Shown here: in pieces, positions 29,243 to 38,949 of the stretch | Numbering within the stretch: position 1 is the first letter of the stretch | How the letters are laid out: each line of letters starts with the position of its first letter | Source: Patiria pectinifera | Taxonomy: Eukaryota > Echinodermata > Asteroidea > Valvatida > Asterinidae | Assembly: GCA_029964075.1 (NCBI GenBank) | Contig: CM057134.1 | Span: forward strand, 19,818,905 to 19,882,904 | Direction: 5' to 3' | Length of the DNA stretch: 64,000 nucleotides | Made by a program: the position numbers and the translations under genes | The notes under the pieces: generated by a model | The model's input: only the letters and a program-made list of their open reading frames with translations | What the model was told of the DNA's origin: nothing | Databases searched by the model: none

Positions 29243-32200
29243 GTAAGATTATTAAGAAATACTAATCAAATTTGAAATTGGTGCAATTCTTGAAAGAAAA
29301 AATTCAACACTAATAAAAATCAAGAGTCAAAGTTGACTTCAATTGAGGCAAAAAAAAGCATTTGTGTATCTTTAATTAGTTTTTCCTATCATGCAAACCA
29401 AACTTTTTTTTTAACTAGCCTTTGAAATTCTGGGCATGCTAAGTAAGAGGGCAAAACAGTCAAACACAAAACAAATAAAATAGCTTTTGTATTTGTAATC
29501 CATAAAACTTTAGAAATGCACAATTTGTGGACAAGATTTATGTGCAAAATGTACTTTGAGACGACCATTTGATTGATTATTTTCTTTTGTTATGCGATTA
29601 AAATGCTGTCAAGGTGCAAGCTACCATGGATGAGAAGCTTACTGGAGAGAAGAGGGAAAGTAGCGATGAACCAACGAATTCAGGGAATCTGATCGTCCAA
29701 TCCAAGGTGAGCATCTGATTGCAACGGATCCATTATAGACAGCAAAAGGAATGGATTAACATCTAAAAAAAAGCTTGAAATTGTGATGGGATGTTCGTCA
29801 ATGAACAATTCCTTGTCATTATATAAATAGTGCTCAAGGCAAATTTTGTACATTGATGTGTATTCTACTGTGTTGTTACTGCATTGCAAAAACACCATTG
29901 TGAATCTATATCAAATTTTGTAACTTCCCTTCCAACCAGAGTGCATTGGTAGCAAGCTTGATTGGTTAAAGATATAGTCCATCATTTGGATCTCAAATTT
30001 CAAATCAAAAGTTGCTTTCAGCGTCGATTCTCACTGAGCACGAAGAGCTATATAGTATATCGGGACACACTGACTGATGATTATATTAGCCGCGTGTGCG
30101 CGTCGTCGTGCCAATGCTTGTGCGCTGCTCGGCGAATAACACAAAAACTACTACTTATTTTTTTCCTGGTGCGTCGCGTCTTAGGCCCCGTTTAAGAAAA
30201 ACCCTTCTTCGTTGATTACTTTAAAATGACAACTATCTTTCAACCAAGTATGTTTTTCAACAATAATTACGCCAGTTACTTTTCAGATGGCTGCAAATGA
30301 TGGACTGTAGCTTTAAAAAGCTTGACAACCCTGCCAAAGATCCTGGGATCGAACCCGCGCAGCGCTAAACTTTTTTTCCTGTTTTTTTTAATTTTACTAA
30401 TTTTCTTTTATATTTAAATCATTTGAATTATTGAAGTAGATTTCATTTTCTTCTTCAGAATCCGTGGCTTTGGAGGATTTTTTTTTTATTTTTAAGGGAA
30501 AATCCGAGAAACCATGATTCTGTTGATAGTCAGGTTCCAAGAGACGAAGATCCTTACAGTGACTATTGTTAGGTCAGGGAACCAGCGTTATTAATAACAT
30601 GATGCACTTGAACAAATCTCACAGATTCCAAAGTGAACTTTTAAGAATTTCTTTAAAGTTTCCAAATTCTGATAAACCGCAATTATTAACCTCCACTTAC
30701 ATTTTCAAAGTACATGTTCGTCACATTTTTTTTATGCTTATTATGGGGCACATTTTCAAAGGGTACATGATCACTGCGAACTTGAAAATTGTTGACAGGT
30801 AAAATCAGAAATATCCACCAAAGCAAACTGTCTCTCTTAACTTTGTAACAGTAGGTGACATCAAGGTTTATGAACGGGAGTTTGTAGAGTTTGACGAACT
30901 TCCTTTGAAATTTGAGGTCAGGCCCTAAAACTGAGGCCAAAAATCAATGTGCCTTTCCGTGCCACGTTTTATGTAGGGGGCTCTACAATATGTCCATGAT
31001 CCAGCAACTTCGCTGTTTAAATTCAGTCCAAATTTGAAGGGTGTATCCATGTTTCATGACTAACGTTACTTTACTTTTATTTCTTTGCCTGTTTATGCTA
31101 ACAGGAGACAACATGACCAGCATCATGGAGATTGTCTTAACCCCCGCCTTTGGTCAACGACTTGGAACAGTGGCGGCAATATCTCCTTCCATCCGTTTGG
31201 GTTTGCGTCCGTGCTACAGACGTCAGTTTGTCCTGAAAGGCAGTGGGTTCTGGATCAACAACTCACTACTCCTTCGTGAATGGTTAGTCAAACTTCTCTC
31301 TATAATCAGCATCTCTTGAGGCTTGGTAGAACCATGGATCCTCACGCAAGGATAAATGACTTCCCAAATTTCTGGCTAGATACGGCACTTGTGCATCTTG
31401 TGTGCGCATGCGCGAGACTCGGCGCGCAACTGTAGTCTTTCAGTGGTCAAATTTCTGTCAGGACGCCAGCTGTCGGCGATCATGGTGCGCGCGCATTGTG
31501 CTACTTGTTTTATGCATAGTTCTATGCGTGGACGCGGCATATCACGCATGTAGACAATCCGTTCCGTGCATTTCGTACACAAGCTCAGATGAGTCGTTTA
31601 TCCTTGTGTAGAGGATCCATGGTGGATAGACCCGTAAACATGGCCATGTACATATATACCTTGCGTCGTTGCCTTGTCTGGACATTTAAAAGCCCGGATG
31701 AAGATATTCCATTTACAGTCCCAAAATTTAACGAATGCTGGCATGTTCTGTACTTACGTAAGAGGTTACACAAGAACTTCCGTTGGCACAGGATCTGTCA
31801 TTCCCAAGAAATTTGAGGGGAAAAAATGGAGCTTGATTTTTATGAACGTGCAGAAATTTGTTTTTTTTGTATATGGCCATGTTTACGACTCCAGGTGGAA
31901 CCTTCCTAGAAAATATATTAGTCTGGCCAACTTGAAAACAGGTAACCACAAGTCATGCAATGAATATATTAGTTACTTATGACTGGTTACCAGCTAAATT
32001 TTTTTTAGCACATAAGGCATTGTTTTTCGGCTCGGCACTGCAACAAAAGTGGCTGTTGAGCACTTGATCTGTTAGTTGCCAAAGATTGCTAGATAATTTA
32101 CGAAACCTGGATCTTCTGTGCGTCCATTGTCATCCAGGATACCAAAGAGAACACCGAGAATAACTAAGAATACTCTCTAAGATGGTCGCTTGCCATGAGG

Positions 32201-33958
32201 TGCGCTTGTGCCTATCCCTAGGGCCGCAGCCCAGGCTTTGAATTATTTTTTCCAAAACAAGATCCAACAATATCAAAAGAGGGCGCTCTCTCTGTGTCAA
32301 ATGCATATTCATGATGTCCAGGGCTTTAGAGAATAAGTTATATAACAAGGAATAATGGTGTTTCAATCACTGAAGATTGGCAGCTGATTCGTGGACTGGT
32401 TGGAAGTGGTCCTGACTTCTAATCAGGTGATCTGAGTTCGAATCCCAGTGAGCATTTTTCACTTCTCATTTTACCTTTTAAATAACTAAGTGAGGAAGGA
32501 ACATTTCTCACAAGACGTAAAGCCTATCTTGGGTTTGTGTTGTGGGGAACAAGGCATTAGATATGCATGTAATGGACCAATCAGAAGATGGGAAACGGAT
32601 GTCGTTTGGGGAAAAAATCGCAACCCCCCTCCCAACATGGCTCTAACTTTGTTCCTCTCATTATTTCCTACAGACACCTGTCATCCCAGTTGGTGAGCAA
32701 CATGAGACAGTGTCAGGAAGGCAGCATAACATGGTGCACAGCAGCACATGGAACGGCAGGAGTGGTCTGGAACCCTGGAGCCACCGTGCAAATGGCACCA
32801 ATCCAAAGGTGGGTCCTAGTCTCAAGATGTCAAGATTATTGATCTGTGGCGGGCAGTATTGCCTGTGTCTATAGGAAGAGGATTCGATTGGCCTCTTTCA
32901 TTTTAGGAGCACGTATTGCCGGCCATAATAATCAAGAGACAGTCTTATGGGCTCTGTGCACAAACAAGAGGGCGCTTTTCATCACTTTGGAGAGCCCAGT
33001 GGATGAGCCATCATGTGCATGTACTAGTTCACACGCGTACAGCGCGAAGTACGCATGACTAACTTTGTTCTGAATGTGCAATAAAGCTATAGCGTCTTCA
33101 CACGAGCGTCAGACGTCTTTAGCAGTGCATTCAAATGTATCGTCCAGTGGTCTCCCCCAACTCTCCATTTCTTACCGTTGAGGGGGTACTTGTGTTCGGA
33201 GCTCATGGTCTGCCACAATGAACATATTATTTCCTCAATGTATTAAAAATTTGCTGCAAAATGTTTCTTAAAAGTCAATTGATTTCTAGTGTTGGCCAAC
33301 TGCATGCCCGAATTGTTGAAGTTATCAAAAACATTACATTCCCTTAAACGCCTTTTTTGTTGTAATGTTTGCTGGGATGGGGTGCCTTAAATTTGGTCGA
33401 TGCGAACTACACATTTTAAAATAAAATTTACGTTTTTCATTTCATGTAGTTGGGATCGGTGTCTTTGGTCATCTAACCCCACAAATATCCTTGTCTTTTT
33501 GGCTAGTGATTATTTAATAAACATTATGCCCCCAATTCCTTAAATATTTACTGCAAAATGTTTCGTATTGCCAGGCTTAATTTATTCCTAATGCATTGCA
33601 TGCCTAATTATTGAAGTTACAAAAAAAAGCCATACTCTTATATGTAATTTGTTTTTGGATTTTGGTAGGGAAGGGATGCCAAGAAGTTGGTTGACAAGAA
33701 CTACAAGTTCTAAAATAAAAAATGTACACATTTTATTTCATGTAGTTGGGATCACTACCCTAAGTCTCTGTTTCCCCCACAAAAACAATTATTTTGTTTT
33801 TCCCCAAGAGATCTTTTGATTTGAATGAATTGCAATTTTGTCGTCTATTTTCCCAGGTGTGGAAAGCACAGAGCCTGTCAGCCATGCGGCATGAGGTCAC
33901 CTCTCCATCCATTGCCATAGAGGGCGCTATTCAGCACAGCCCGCATACACCAGAGATA
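29195..33958 (+). CDS. Unrecognised hypothetical gene, 5' part, four candidate phase-0 exons
   Basis: Candidate exons are 29195-29242 (ATG start), 29614-29706, 32674-32808 and 33857-33958. Each is a multiple of three (48, 93, 135 and 102 bases) and each joins in phase 0 with AG acceptors and GT donors. The readings are MAQFKLNQEEIPLKSK, a Lys/Glu/Ser-rich stretch (MDEKLTGEKRESSDEPTNSG), a polar segment (NMVHSSTWNGRSGLEPW), and one starting VWKAQSLSAMRHEVTS. The composition is hydrophilic and disorder-like, with no recognised domain. An ETS-like CCGGAAG lies 29 bases before the ATG. The last donor (GTTAAG) is weak and I found no convincing following exon. It could equally be a chance chain or a fragment of a larger gene; transcript data are needed. 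Confidence 0.33.
29614..29706 (+). CDS. Candidate second exon of the hypothetical gene
   Basis: 31 codons, phase 0 to 0. The acceptor ctgtcaag has a modest pyrimidine tract and the donor is GTGAGC. It is rich in Lys, Glu, Ser and Asn, suggesting a disordered region. Confidence 0.36.
29966..30316 (+). mobile_element. TTAA miniature element, family T2, copy 2 (shorter)
   Basis: Same termini as copy 1 with TTAA at 29966-29969 and 30313-30316. About 170 bases shorter than copy 1 through internal deletions. Confidence 0.88.
30317..31104. other. No gene recognised
   Basis: A B-box-like ggatcgaaccc lies at 30347, possibly a tRNA-derived scrap. gtcagggaaccag at 30572 is a T1 fragment. Nothing else is seen. 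Confidence 0.3.
31105..31283 (+). other. Possible alternative exon, frame unresolved
   Basis: The acceptor tgctaacag at 31104 and the donor GTTAGT after 31282 bracket a stretch that stays open in two frames, one reading SIMEIVLTPAFGQRLGTVAA and one GGNISFHPFGFASVLQTSVC. Neither frame joins in phase with the four-exon chain of the hypothetical gene. It may be an exon of an alternative transcript or chance. Confidence 0.15.
31331..31622. mobile_element. CCATGGATCCTC inverted-terminal element
   Basis: ccatggatcctcacgcaagg at the left and inverted ccttgtgtagaggatccatgg-type end at the right, 292 bases. The CpG-rich interior has no coding sequence. Confidence 0.8.
32215..32625 (+). mobile_element. 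Repeat with tRNA-like core, plus copy
   Basis: Homologous over about 400 bases to the minus copy at 57505-57900 (agagggcgctctctctg, ggtaaaatgagaagt complement, gtaatggaccaatcagaaga). Contains the 71-base tRNA-like unit at 32383-32453. Confidence 0.8.
32383..32453 (+). tRNA. tRNA-like, anticodon TCT (Arg-like), probably repeat-borne
   Basis: 71 bases fold as a tRNA-like cloverleaf: acceptor GCTGATT/AGTGAGC (6 of 7 pairs), anticodon stem CCTGA/TCAGG around loop CTTCTAA, T arm CTGAGTTCGAATCCCAG with one mismatch. The D arm competes with the anticodon stem. The second copy at 57673-57743 differs at one base. It is part of a dispersed repeat, so functional charging is doubtful. Confidence 0.4.
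32674..32808 (+). CDS. Candidate third exon of the hypothetical gene
   Basis: The acceptor tttcctacag is strong and the donor is GTGGGT; 45 codons, phase 0 to 0. A second frame is also open across it, so the reading frame is inferred only from agreement with the neighbouring candidate exons. Confidence 0.38.
32943..33212 (-). mobile_element. GGGCTCCGTGCACAAG miniature element, copy 2
   Basis: Inverted relative to 13292. The right end reads ggggtacttgtgttcgg, inverted to the left end of copy 1; ccccaactctcc and gctatagcg are shared. Confidence 0.75.
33238..33760 (+). repeat. Tandem duplication of about 295 bases
   Basis: ctgcaaaatgttt and catttcatgtagttgggatc occur at matching places in 33238-33470 and 33535-33755. 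Diverged; between candidate exons of the hypothetical gene. Confidence 0.65.
33857..33958 (+). CDS. Candidate fourth exon of the hypothetical gene
   Basis: The acceptor tattttcccag is strong; 34 codons in phase 0 up to a weak donor GTTAAG. It reads SPSIAIEGAIQHSPHTPEI at its end. Without the donor the frame runs on about 35 codons to a stop at 34067-34069. Confidence 0.33.
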
Positions 33959-34069
33959 GTTAAGTTTTCTGAGATGTCCAACAGCCATAGAAGGGTCTAT
34001 AATGCTATCTGGTTTGTTGCCTTAAGCCCCCCCCAAAAAAATATGAAAACGAAACAAGCCTTAAAATAA

Positions 34070-34528
34070 ATATTGTATCAATTCTATGAAATTAAAGATG
34101 ATTAAGTAGTTTGTGGTGTAGCGCATTCAAATTAAACTCATGAAAATTGTTTGAAATTAGTGAATATGTCAGATACCTTTCCTGTTTTGTTTTTAACCTT
34201 TATTTTGTTCATGAAAAGATGTCAGGCTAGACATGTTAGAAATTTGAACCAAACTTCAGAAATTGATGTCGGACACATTTCAATTATAGCATTATACTAT
34301 GCACTTTTATGGCTTTGGACGGGTACCTTCATTGAATTGTATTTGAAGTCAGTATCTCTGAGACAGGTTACCAACCTCGTCTCCTAGCTGTGTAACCTTT
34401 TCTCCAAATGTTCCATGGTTATAAACGCGATGTTCAAGTGCATTTTTCTTGAGTGATTTTATACTTAATCTTGCAAATTTACTAGAATTGTTGAAACACC
34501 ACCCGACCCTTAATACCAGTGTTTAGGG
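34070..34528. other. No gene recognised
   Basis: AT-rich. The 78-codon frame at 34151 has no protein-like features beyond hydrophobic chance runs. Confidence 0.3.
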
Positions 34529-34964
34529 CTGTCTGTTTCCGAATAATTTAGTATTCAACAACTCCAAACTACATTGAACGAATATTCGAATATTCGAAAC
34601 TTGCCGATCAAGTTTTACACACGCCAGCTGCAGCTGCCTTCCTCACTGGTCAAAAGTTGCATACAAAGCGCGCCGGATAAAATTTGCATTCTGTGATGGA
34701 TATTATGGGCCACTGTAGTGTTTTGCAGTAAGTATTGTATAACTGACAAGGAACTGTTGCTAAAAGATCTGGGACCAAATCATGATAGGCATCGACAAAA
34801 AAGTGGCATCAGACAATCAAAAACGCAACTTTACGAGTAAATAACATCAGAGTCGTGTGTGCACGTACATAGCTTTTCTTTTTGAATATTCATAACTTAC
34901 ATTATTCAAATATTCGGTTGATGATCTAATATTCAATTATTCGGTATATATTCAGAACAGCCCT
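34529..34964. mobile_element. GGGCTGT-terminus transposon, complete copy
   Basis: Starts gggctgtctgtttccgaata and ends inverted with tattcagaacagccc, with ATTCGAATATTCG-type palindromes inside both ends. Related to the half copy at 3266. Non-coding. Confidence 0.75.
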
Positions 34965-36095
34965 ACCATTGAGAATATTTGTGTTGAATTTTTCTTTTCA
35001 TTTTTCGGGAGCAAGAGTTCCCCAGTACCTTAACTGTGATTTTCGTTTGATTCTGAATTTGACAATTGAAATAAATGAAACTGCCATTCGACTACAAAAT
35101 TTGTCCCCCCTCTTATTTCTGTATGTTAATGAGACCCCTCCAAAACTTTAAGCAAGTATTCAAATAAGATGGTTCCATTGTGAGGTTAGAGGGGTGATCA
35201 CTTTGATGCAAGACAAGTAGCCTGTTTTGTCTATTGATACCAAAAACAAAATGACGTAAAATAATTCTTTGAATGCAAAACAAATGTGTCACACTTGAAA
35301 TGAATTATGTGTTTCACAAAGGTGTATGATATCAGAAACAATTCAAAACCCAGAAAGAATGCACTCTAATGAATCAGGGATTATTTCCGAGTTGAACAAT
35401 TGTCAGTTCAAGATGTTTCGTTAATATGTACATTACAGCATTGAATTAAGGTCATTAAACCTGTTTGACATTTGACCTCTGTTGTCTGGATCGTAGTTTA
35501 TCAGTTTAAAATTTTATTTCACAGCGTGTTCTAAATTAAATTTTGGGGCAACTCTATATACCCTTGCAAACTTCTCAATCTTTGAGCTCAAGACTTTTCA
35601 ATTCATGTGCATGCTTGTAGATCTATAGTGATATAGATCTCTCTCATAGGGCGCCATCTTCTTAAGAAAATTACAACTGCGTATTCAATACCATCAGGTG
35701 CGTGTGCGCGCAGCTTGCAAAATGTTCTAAAAACGAGCGCATTTTGCTCGAAATGTTTGCGAAATACGGCGCGGCTGATGTGCGTCACGAAAATGTGACG
35801 CCCAAAATGCCGATGCACGTGGCAATCTGTAGGAATTGATGTCATTTGCGCGAGACCTAATAATAAATAATAAAAATAATAGAAAAATGAAATCAAACTA
35901 ATAAAAATAATAATACAACTAGGTAATCACATAAACTACACCAAAAAAACCAGGAAAGTGTCCGTGACGGCGCTGCAAATAAAAGAAAAATCACGTTTTG
36001 AAATTCGGACCTTCTGTTTGCTTTCGTTGCAACTAAATCCTAACAGCACCAGGATTTTTTTAAATAATAATAAAAATAACAGCGCTGCTGTTGAA
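34965..36095. other. No gene recognised
   Basis: AT-rich. The 97-codon minus frame at 35603-35896 lies in a CpG-bearing repeat-like patch (gggcgccatcttcttaag) and shows no known domain. ataataataaaaataa low complexity occurs near 35860-35920 and 36060. Confidence 0.3.
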
Positions 36096-36550
36096 ACCCC
36101 TCAGCCAGAGTAAAGGTATCATCGGGAAACGATTTACCTTTAACTCACCACGGTGACCTTTGACCTTTTGACCTCAAAATTAATCCCAACTTGCCTGTTC
36201 CCAAGGGCAACCCCCTACTGAAGTTAGAAACCCACATCTCATTTCTAACTCAAATTATCATCTGGAAACCATTAACCTTTAATTCACCACTGTGACGTTG
36301 ACCTTTGACCTCTTGACCCCAAAACCAATCCCAACTTGCCTGTTTCCAAGGGCAACCCCCTTCTGAAGTTAGAAACCCAAATCACATTTCTAACTCAAGT
36401 TATCAGGAAACCATTAACCTTTAAACTCACCACTGTAACTGTGACCTTTGACCTTTTGACCCCCAAACCAATCCCAGCTTGCCTGTACCAAGGGGCAACC
36501 CCCTTCTGAAGATAGAAATCCAAATCTCAATTCTAACTCAAGTTATCATC
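36096..36550 (+). repeat. Three tandem units of about 139 bp with TGACCT motifs
   Basis: Each unit has an accattaacctttaa-type start, TGACCTTTGACCTTTTGACC or a near relative, and gggcaaccccctt followed by gaagttagaaa. The first motif is at 36154-36174. Confidence 0.88.
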
Positions 36551-36559
36551 CGGTATTTT

Positions 36560-37560
36560 TGGCTAACGAACAAATTGTTTTTGACCACATTTATATGAAA
36601 ATGTAAGGTTAACCCCTTGCAATTTTTCAATATCCTTCAAAACTTTGTTTTAACTCAAAAGTCAGTTTTTGCCACAAAATGTAAGGTTAAACCCTTGCAA
36701 TTTCAACAAAATCTTTCCAAATGAATTTTTCACGAACAAGTTGTTTTTGACCACATTTATATGAAAATGTAAGGTTAACTCCTTGCAATTTTTCAATATC
36801 CTTCAAAACTTTGTTTTAACTCAAAAGTGTGTTTTTAACCACAAAATGTAAGGTTAACCCCTTGCAATTAAAAATCTTTTAAACGTTATTTTTGACTCAA
36901 AAAAGTCTTTCAATGTGACCTCATTTATCTAAAATGTAAGGTTAACCCCTTGCAATTTTTTTAATAACTTTCAAAACTTTGTTTTAACTCAAAAGTCAGT
37001 TTTGACCACAAAATGTAAGGTTAACCCCTTGCAATTACAAATCTTTCTAAATATGTTTTCGACCCAGTAAACTCGTTTTGGACCACATTTATTTAAAATG
37101 TTAGGTTAATCCCTTGCAACTTAAACAAAATCTTTCGAAATGTATTTTGGCTAAAAAGTTGTTTTTGACCGCATATATTTAAAATGCAAGGTTAACCCCT
37201 TGCAATTTTAACAAAATCTTTTGAAATGAATTGTTCACGAAAAAGTTGTTTTTGACCACAGTTATATGAAAATGTAAGGTTAACCCCTTGCAATTTTTCA
37301 ATATCCTTCAAAACTTTGTTTTAATAACTTTTTAATAAATCTTTCAAAACTTTGTTTCAACTCAAAGTCAGTTTTTGAAATGAATTTTTCACGAAAAAGT
37401 TGTTTTTGACCACATTTATATGAAAATGTAAGGTTAACCCCTTGCAGTTTTTCAATATCCTTCAAAACTTTGTTTTAACTCAAAAGTCAGTTTTTGACCA
37501 CAAAATGTAAGGTTAACCCCTTGCGATTTTGAAAAAAATCTTTCGAAATGTATTTTTGGC
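36560..37560 (+). repeat. Irregular tandem array of AAGGTTAACCCCTTGCAA
   Basis: At least eleven copies or near copies of the 18-base core, at about 36606, 36681, 36767, 36848, 36939, 37017, 37100, 37188, 37275, 37428 and 37508, separated by tttgaccacatttatatgaa and ccttcaaaactttgtttta blocks in varied order. Confidence 0.9.
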
Positions 37561-37735
37561 TAAAAATTGATACGTAATTTTCACCATTTATTGACTCTGC
37601 TCTTCAAAATTGCACAGGAATTTTAGCTTTTAATTATTCAGAAACTGAGAAAAATTCCAGGTTTTGCAAACACCATGTAGAAATATAACAATGTGAAACC
37701 TAGCTAACTACTGAAAAAGCATTCAATTTGCACCG

Positions 37736-38200
37736 GCACCAGACTATCATGTGACTTACCTCGGAAAAGAGAGGGTGACATATTTACAAAAGAAATCGTT
37801 GAAGCGTGAAAACCTACTCCAATATGATCAAGTGTGGAAGGCCCTTCAACCAGGTTGGATAAAGACCCTCACTCTAAGAGGCCTACATCCATCTCAAACA
37901 CACTGCAACCAGCATCCCAGCAGCATTTTCCAGAGTCTCACTTCAACATGTATCTCTGTGCCAGAGAGCCCAGGTTCATCCATCTTCTACCATTCTACCA
38001 TGTCTGGCAAAGACAGATCTGGACTCCCAAGGGCTTCCTACCTCCAACAGGACTGAAGATGAGAAGTCTGCAATATGGCCTAGCACAGAAGTCCCAAAAC
38101 CCAAGTCCAGCCCCAGTAGCTCTAGGTCTAACAAGTATAACCCATAAACTCCCAGTTCTATCAATTTGCAGACTATCAGTCTTGAAGCCCTTCAACTAAT
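37736..38200 (+). other. Protein-like open stretch broken across three frames
   Basis: Successive segments look coding in different frames: SVEGPSTRLDKDPHSKRPTS near 37836, PESPGSSIFYHSTMSGKDRS near 37970, and RTEDEKSAIWPSTEVPKPKS near 38060. It could be a decayed exon, a frameshifted pseudogene or repeat-derived. A weak acceptor (cggcaccag) precedes it. I do not recognise the product. Confidence 0.2.
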
Positions 38201-38335
38201 ATTCAAGTTCCCACAGAAGTCCCAAAACCTAAGTCCAGCCCCATTTATTCTAAGACCAACAAGTTTAAGACCCATAAAAATCTAGTCCTATAAATTTGCA
38301 GATTTATTGGTCTTGAAGCCCTCCAACTCATCAGT
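38085..38335 (+). repeat. Tandem duplication of about 127 bp
   Basis: cacagaagtcccaaaacc, agtccagcccca, aatttgcaga and tcttgaagccct occur in the same order in 38088-38200 and 38214-38330. Confidence 0.8.
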
Positions 38336-38394
38336 CCACTTGCCAACCAAGAATTCCCAAGGTCCAAGAATCCAAACCCCCTCAGCTCCCAATT

Positions 38395-38590
38395 TTTAAA
38401 AACCCAGCCTCAGACCCTCAGATCTGGACAAATTTTAAGGGGTACACCTTGATCTGAAATTCTGGCCAGAGCTGAAAAATTTTCTAAGTCCAAACCCAGC
38501 CTCAGACCCTCAGATCTGAAAAAATCTTAAGGGGTACCCCTTGATCTGAAATTCTGGCCAGAGCTGAAAAATTTTCTAAGTCCAAACAAC
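38395..38590 (+). repeat. Tandem duplication of about 96 bp
   Basis: cagcctcagaccctcagatc, ttaaggggtac and ctgaaattctggccagagct occur twice with few differences. Confidence 0.88.
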
Positions 38591-38633
38591 CTAAGGGTTT
38601 TAATTACGAAAACCGGAGAGTTTTTCAAGAAAG

Positions 38634-38835
38634 TGCCATGGCAGAGCGGGAAAAAAGAGAACTGGCATGCTGAGGGTACGCGGTTCAACCCTGCTCCATG
38701 CTACTATTTTATTTATTTTTAAAATTTATCTCTGCAATGAGGAAAAATTCTCCTCCCGGGTCCCCAGCTGGGATTTGATCCGGGGACCCCGGCCTGGCGG
38801 TCAGCGAGCTAGACCGCCAGGCCACTGGCTACTTG
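38634..38835. mobile_element. tRNA-like SINE fragments facing each other
   Basis: The plus-strand part (38637-38704) has catggcagagcggg and a B box ggttcaaccc. The minus-strand part (38755-38832) has gtagccagtggcctggcgg and gatcaaatccc. A 12-pair hairpin ggcctggcggtc/gaccgccaggcc lies at 38790-38822. Confidence 0.5.
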
Positions 38836-38949
38836 TTAAAAAAATTTCTCGGACGTTATATTTAAAGGTTAGATTGTGCAATGTTTTTAAAAAAAAAAAT
38901 ACAGGGAGTGGGGGTGTTTCAGGGGTTGGAAATGGCTCATTTGAATAAC

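Noticed and set aside
29195..33958. Naming the hypothetical gene after PPP1R7 neighbours in vertebrates (PASK or ANO7)
   Set aside because: Vertebrate synteny prompted the idea, but no PAS, kinase or anoctamin motif is present in the candidate exons.
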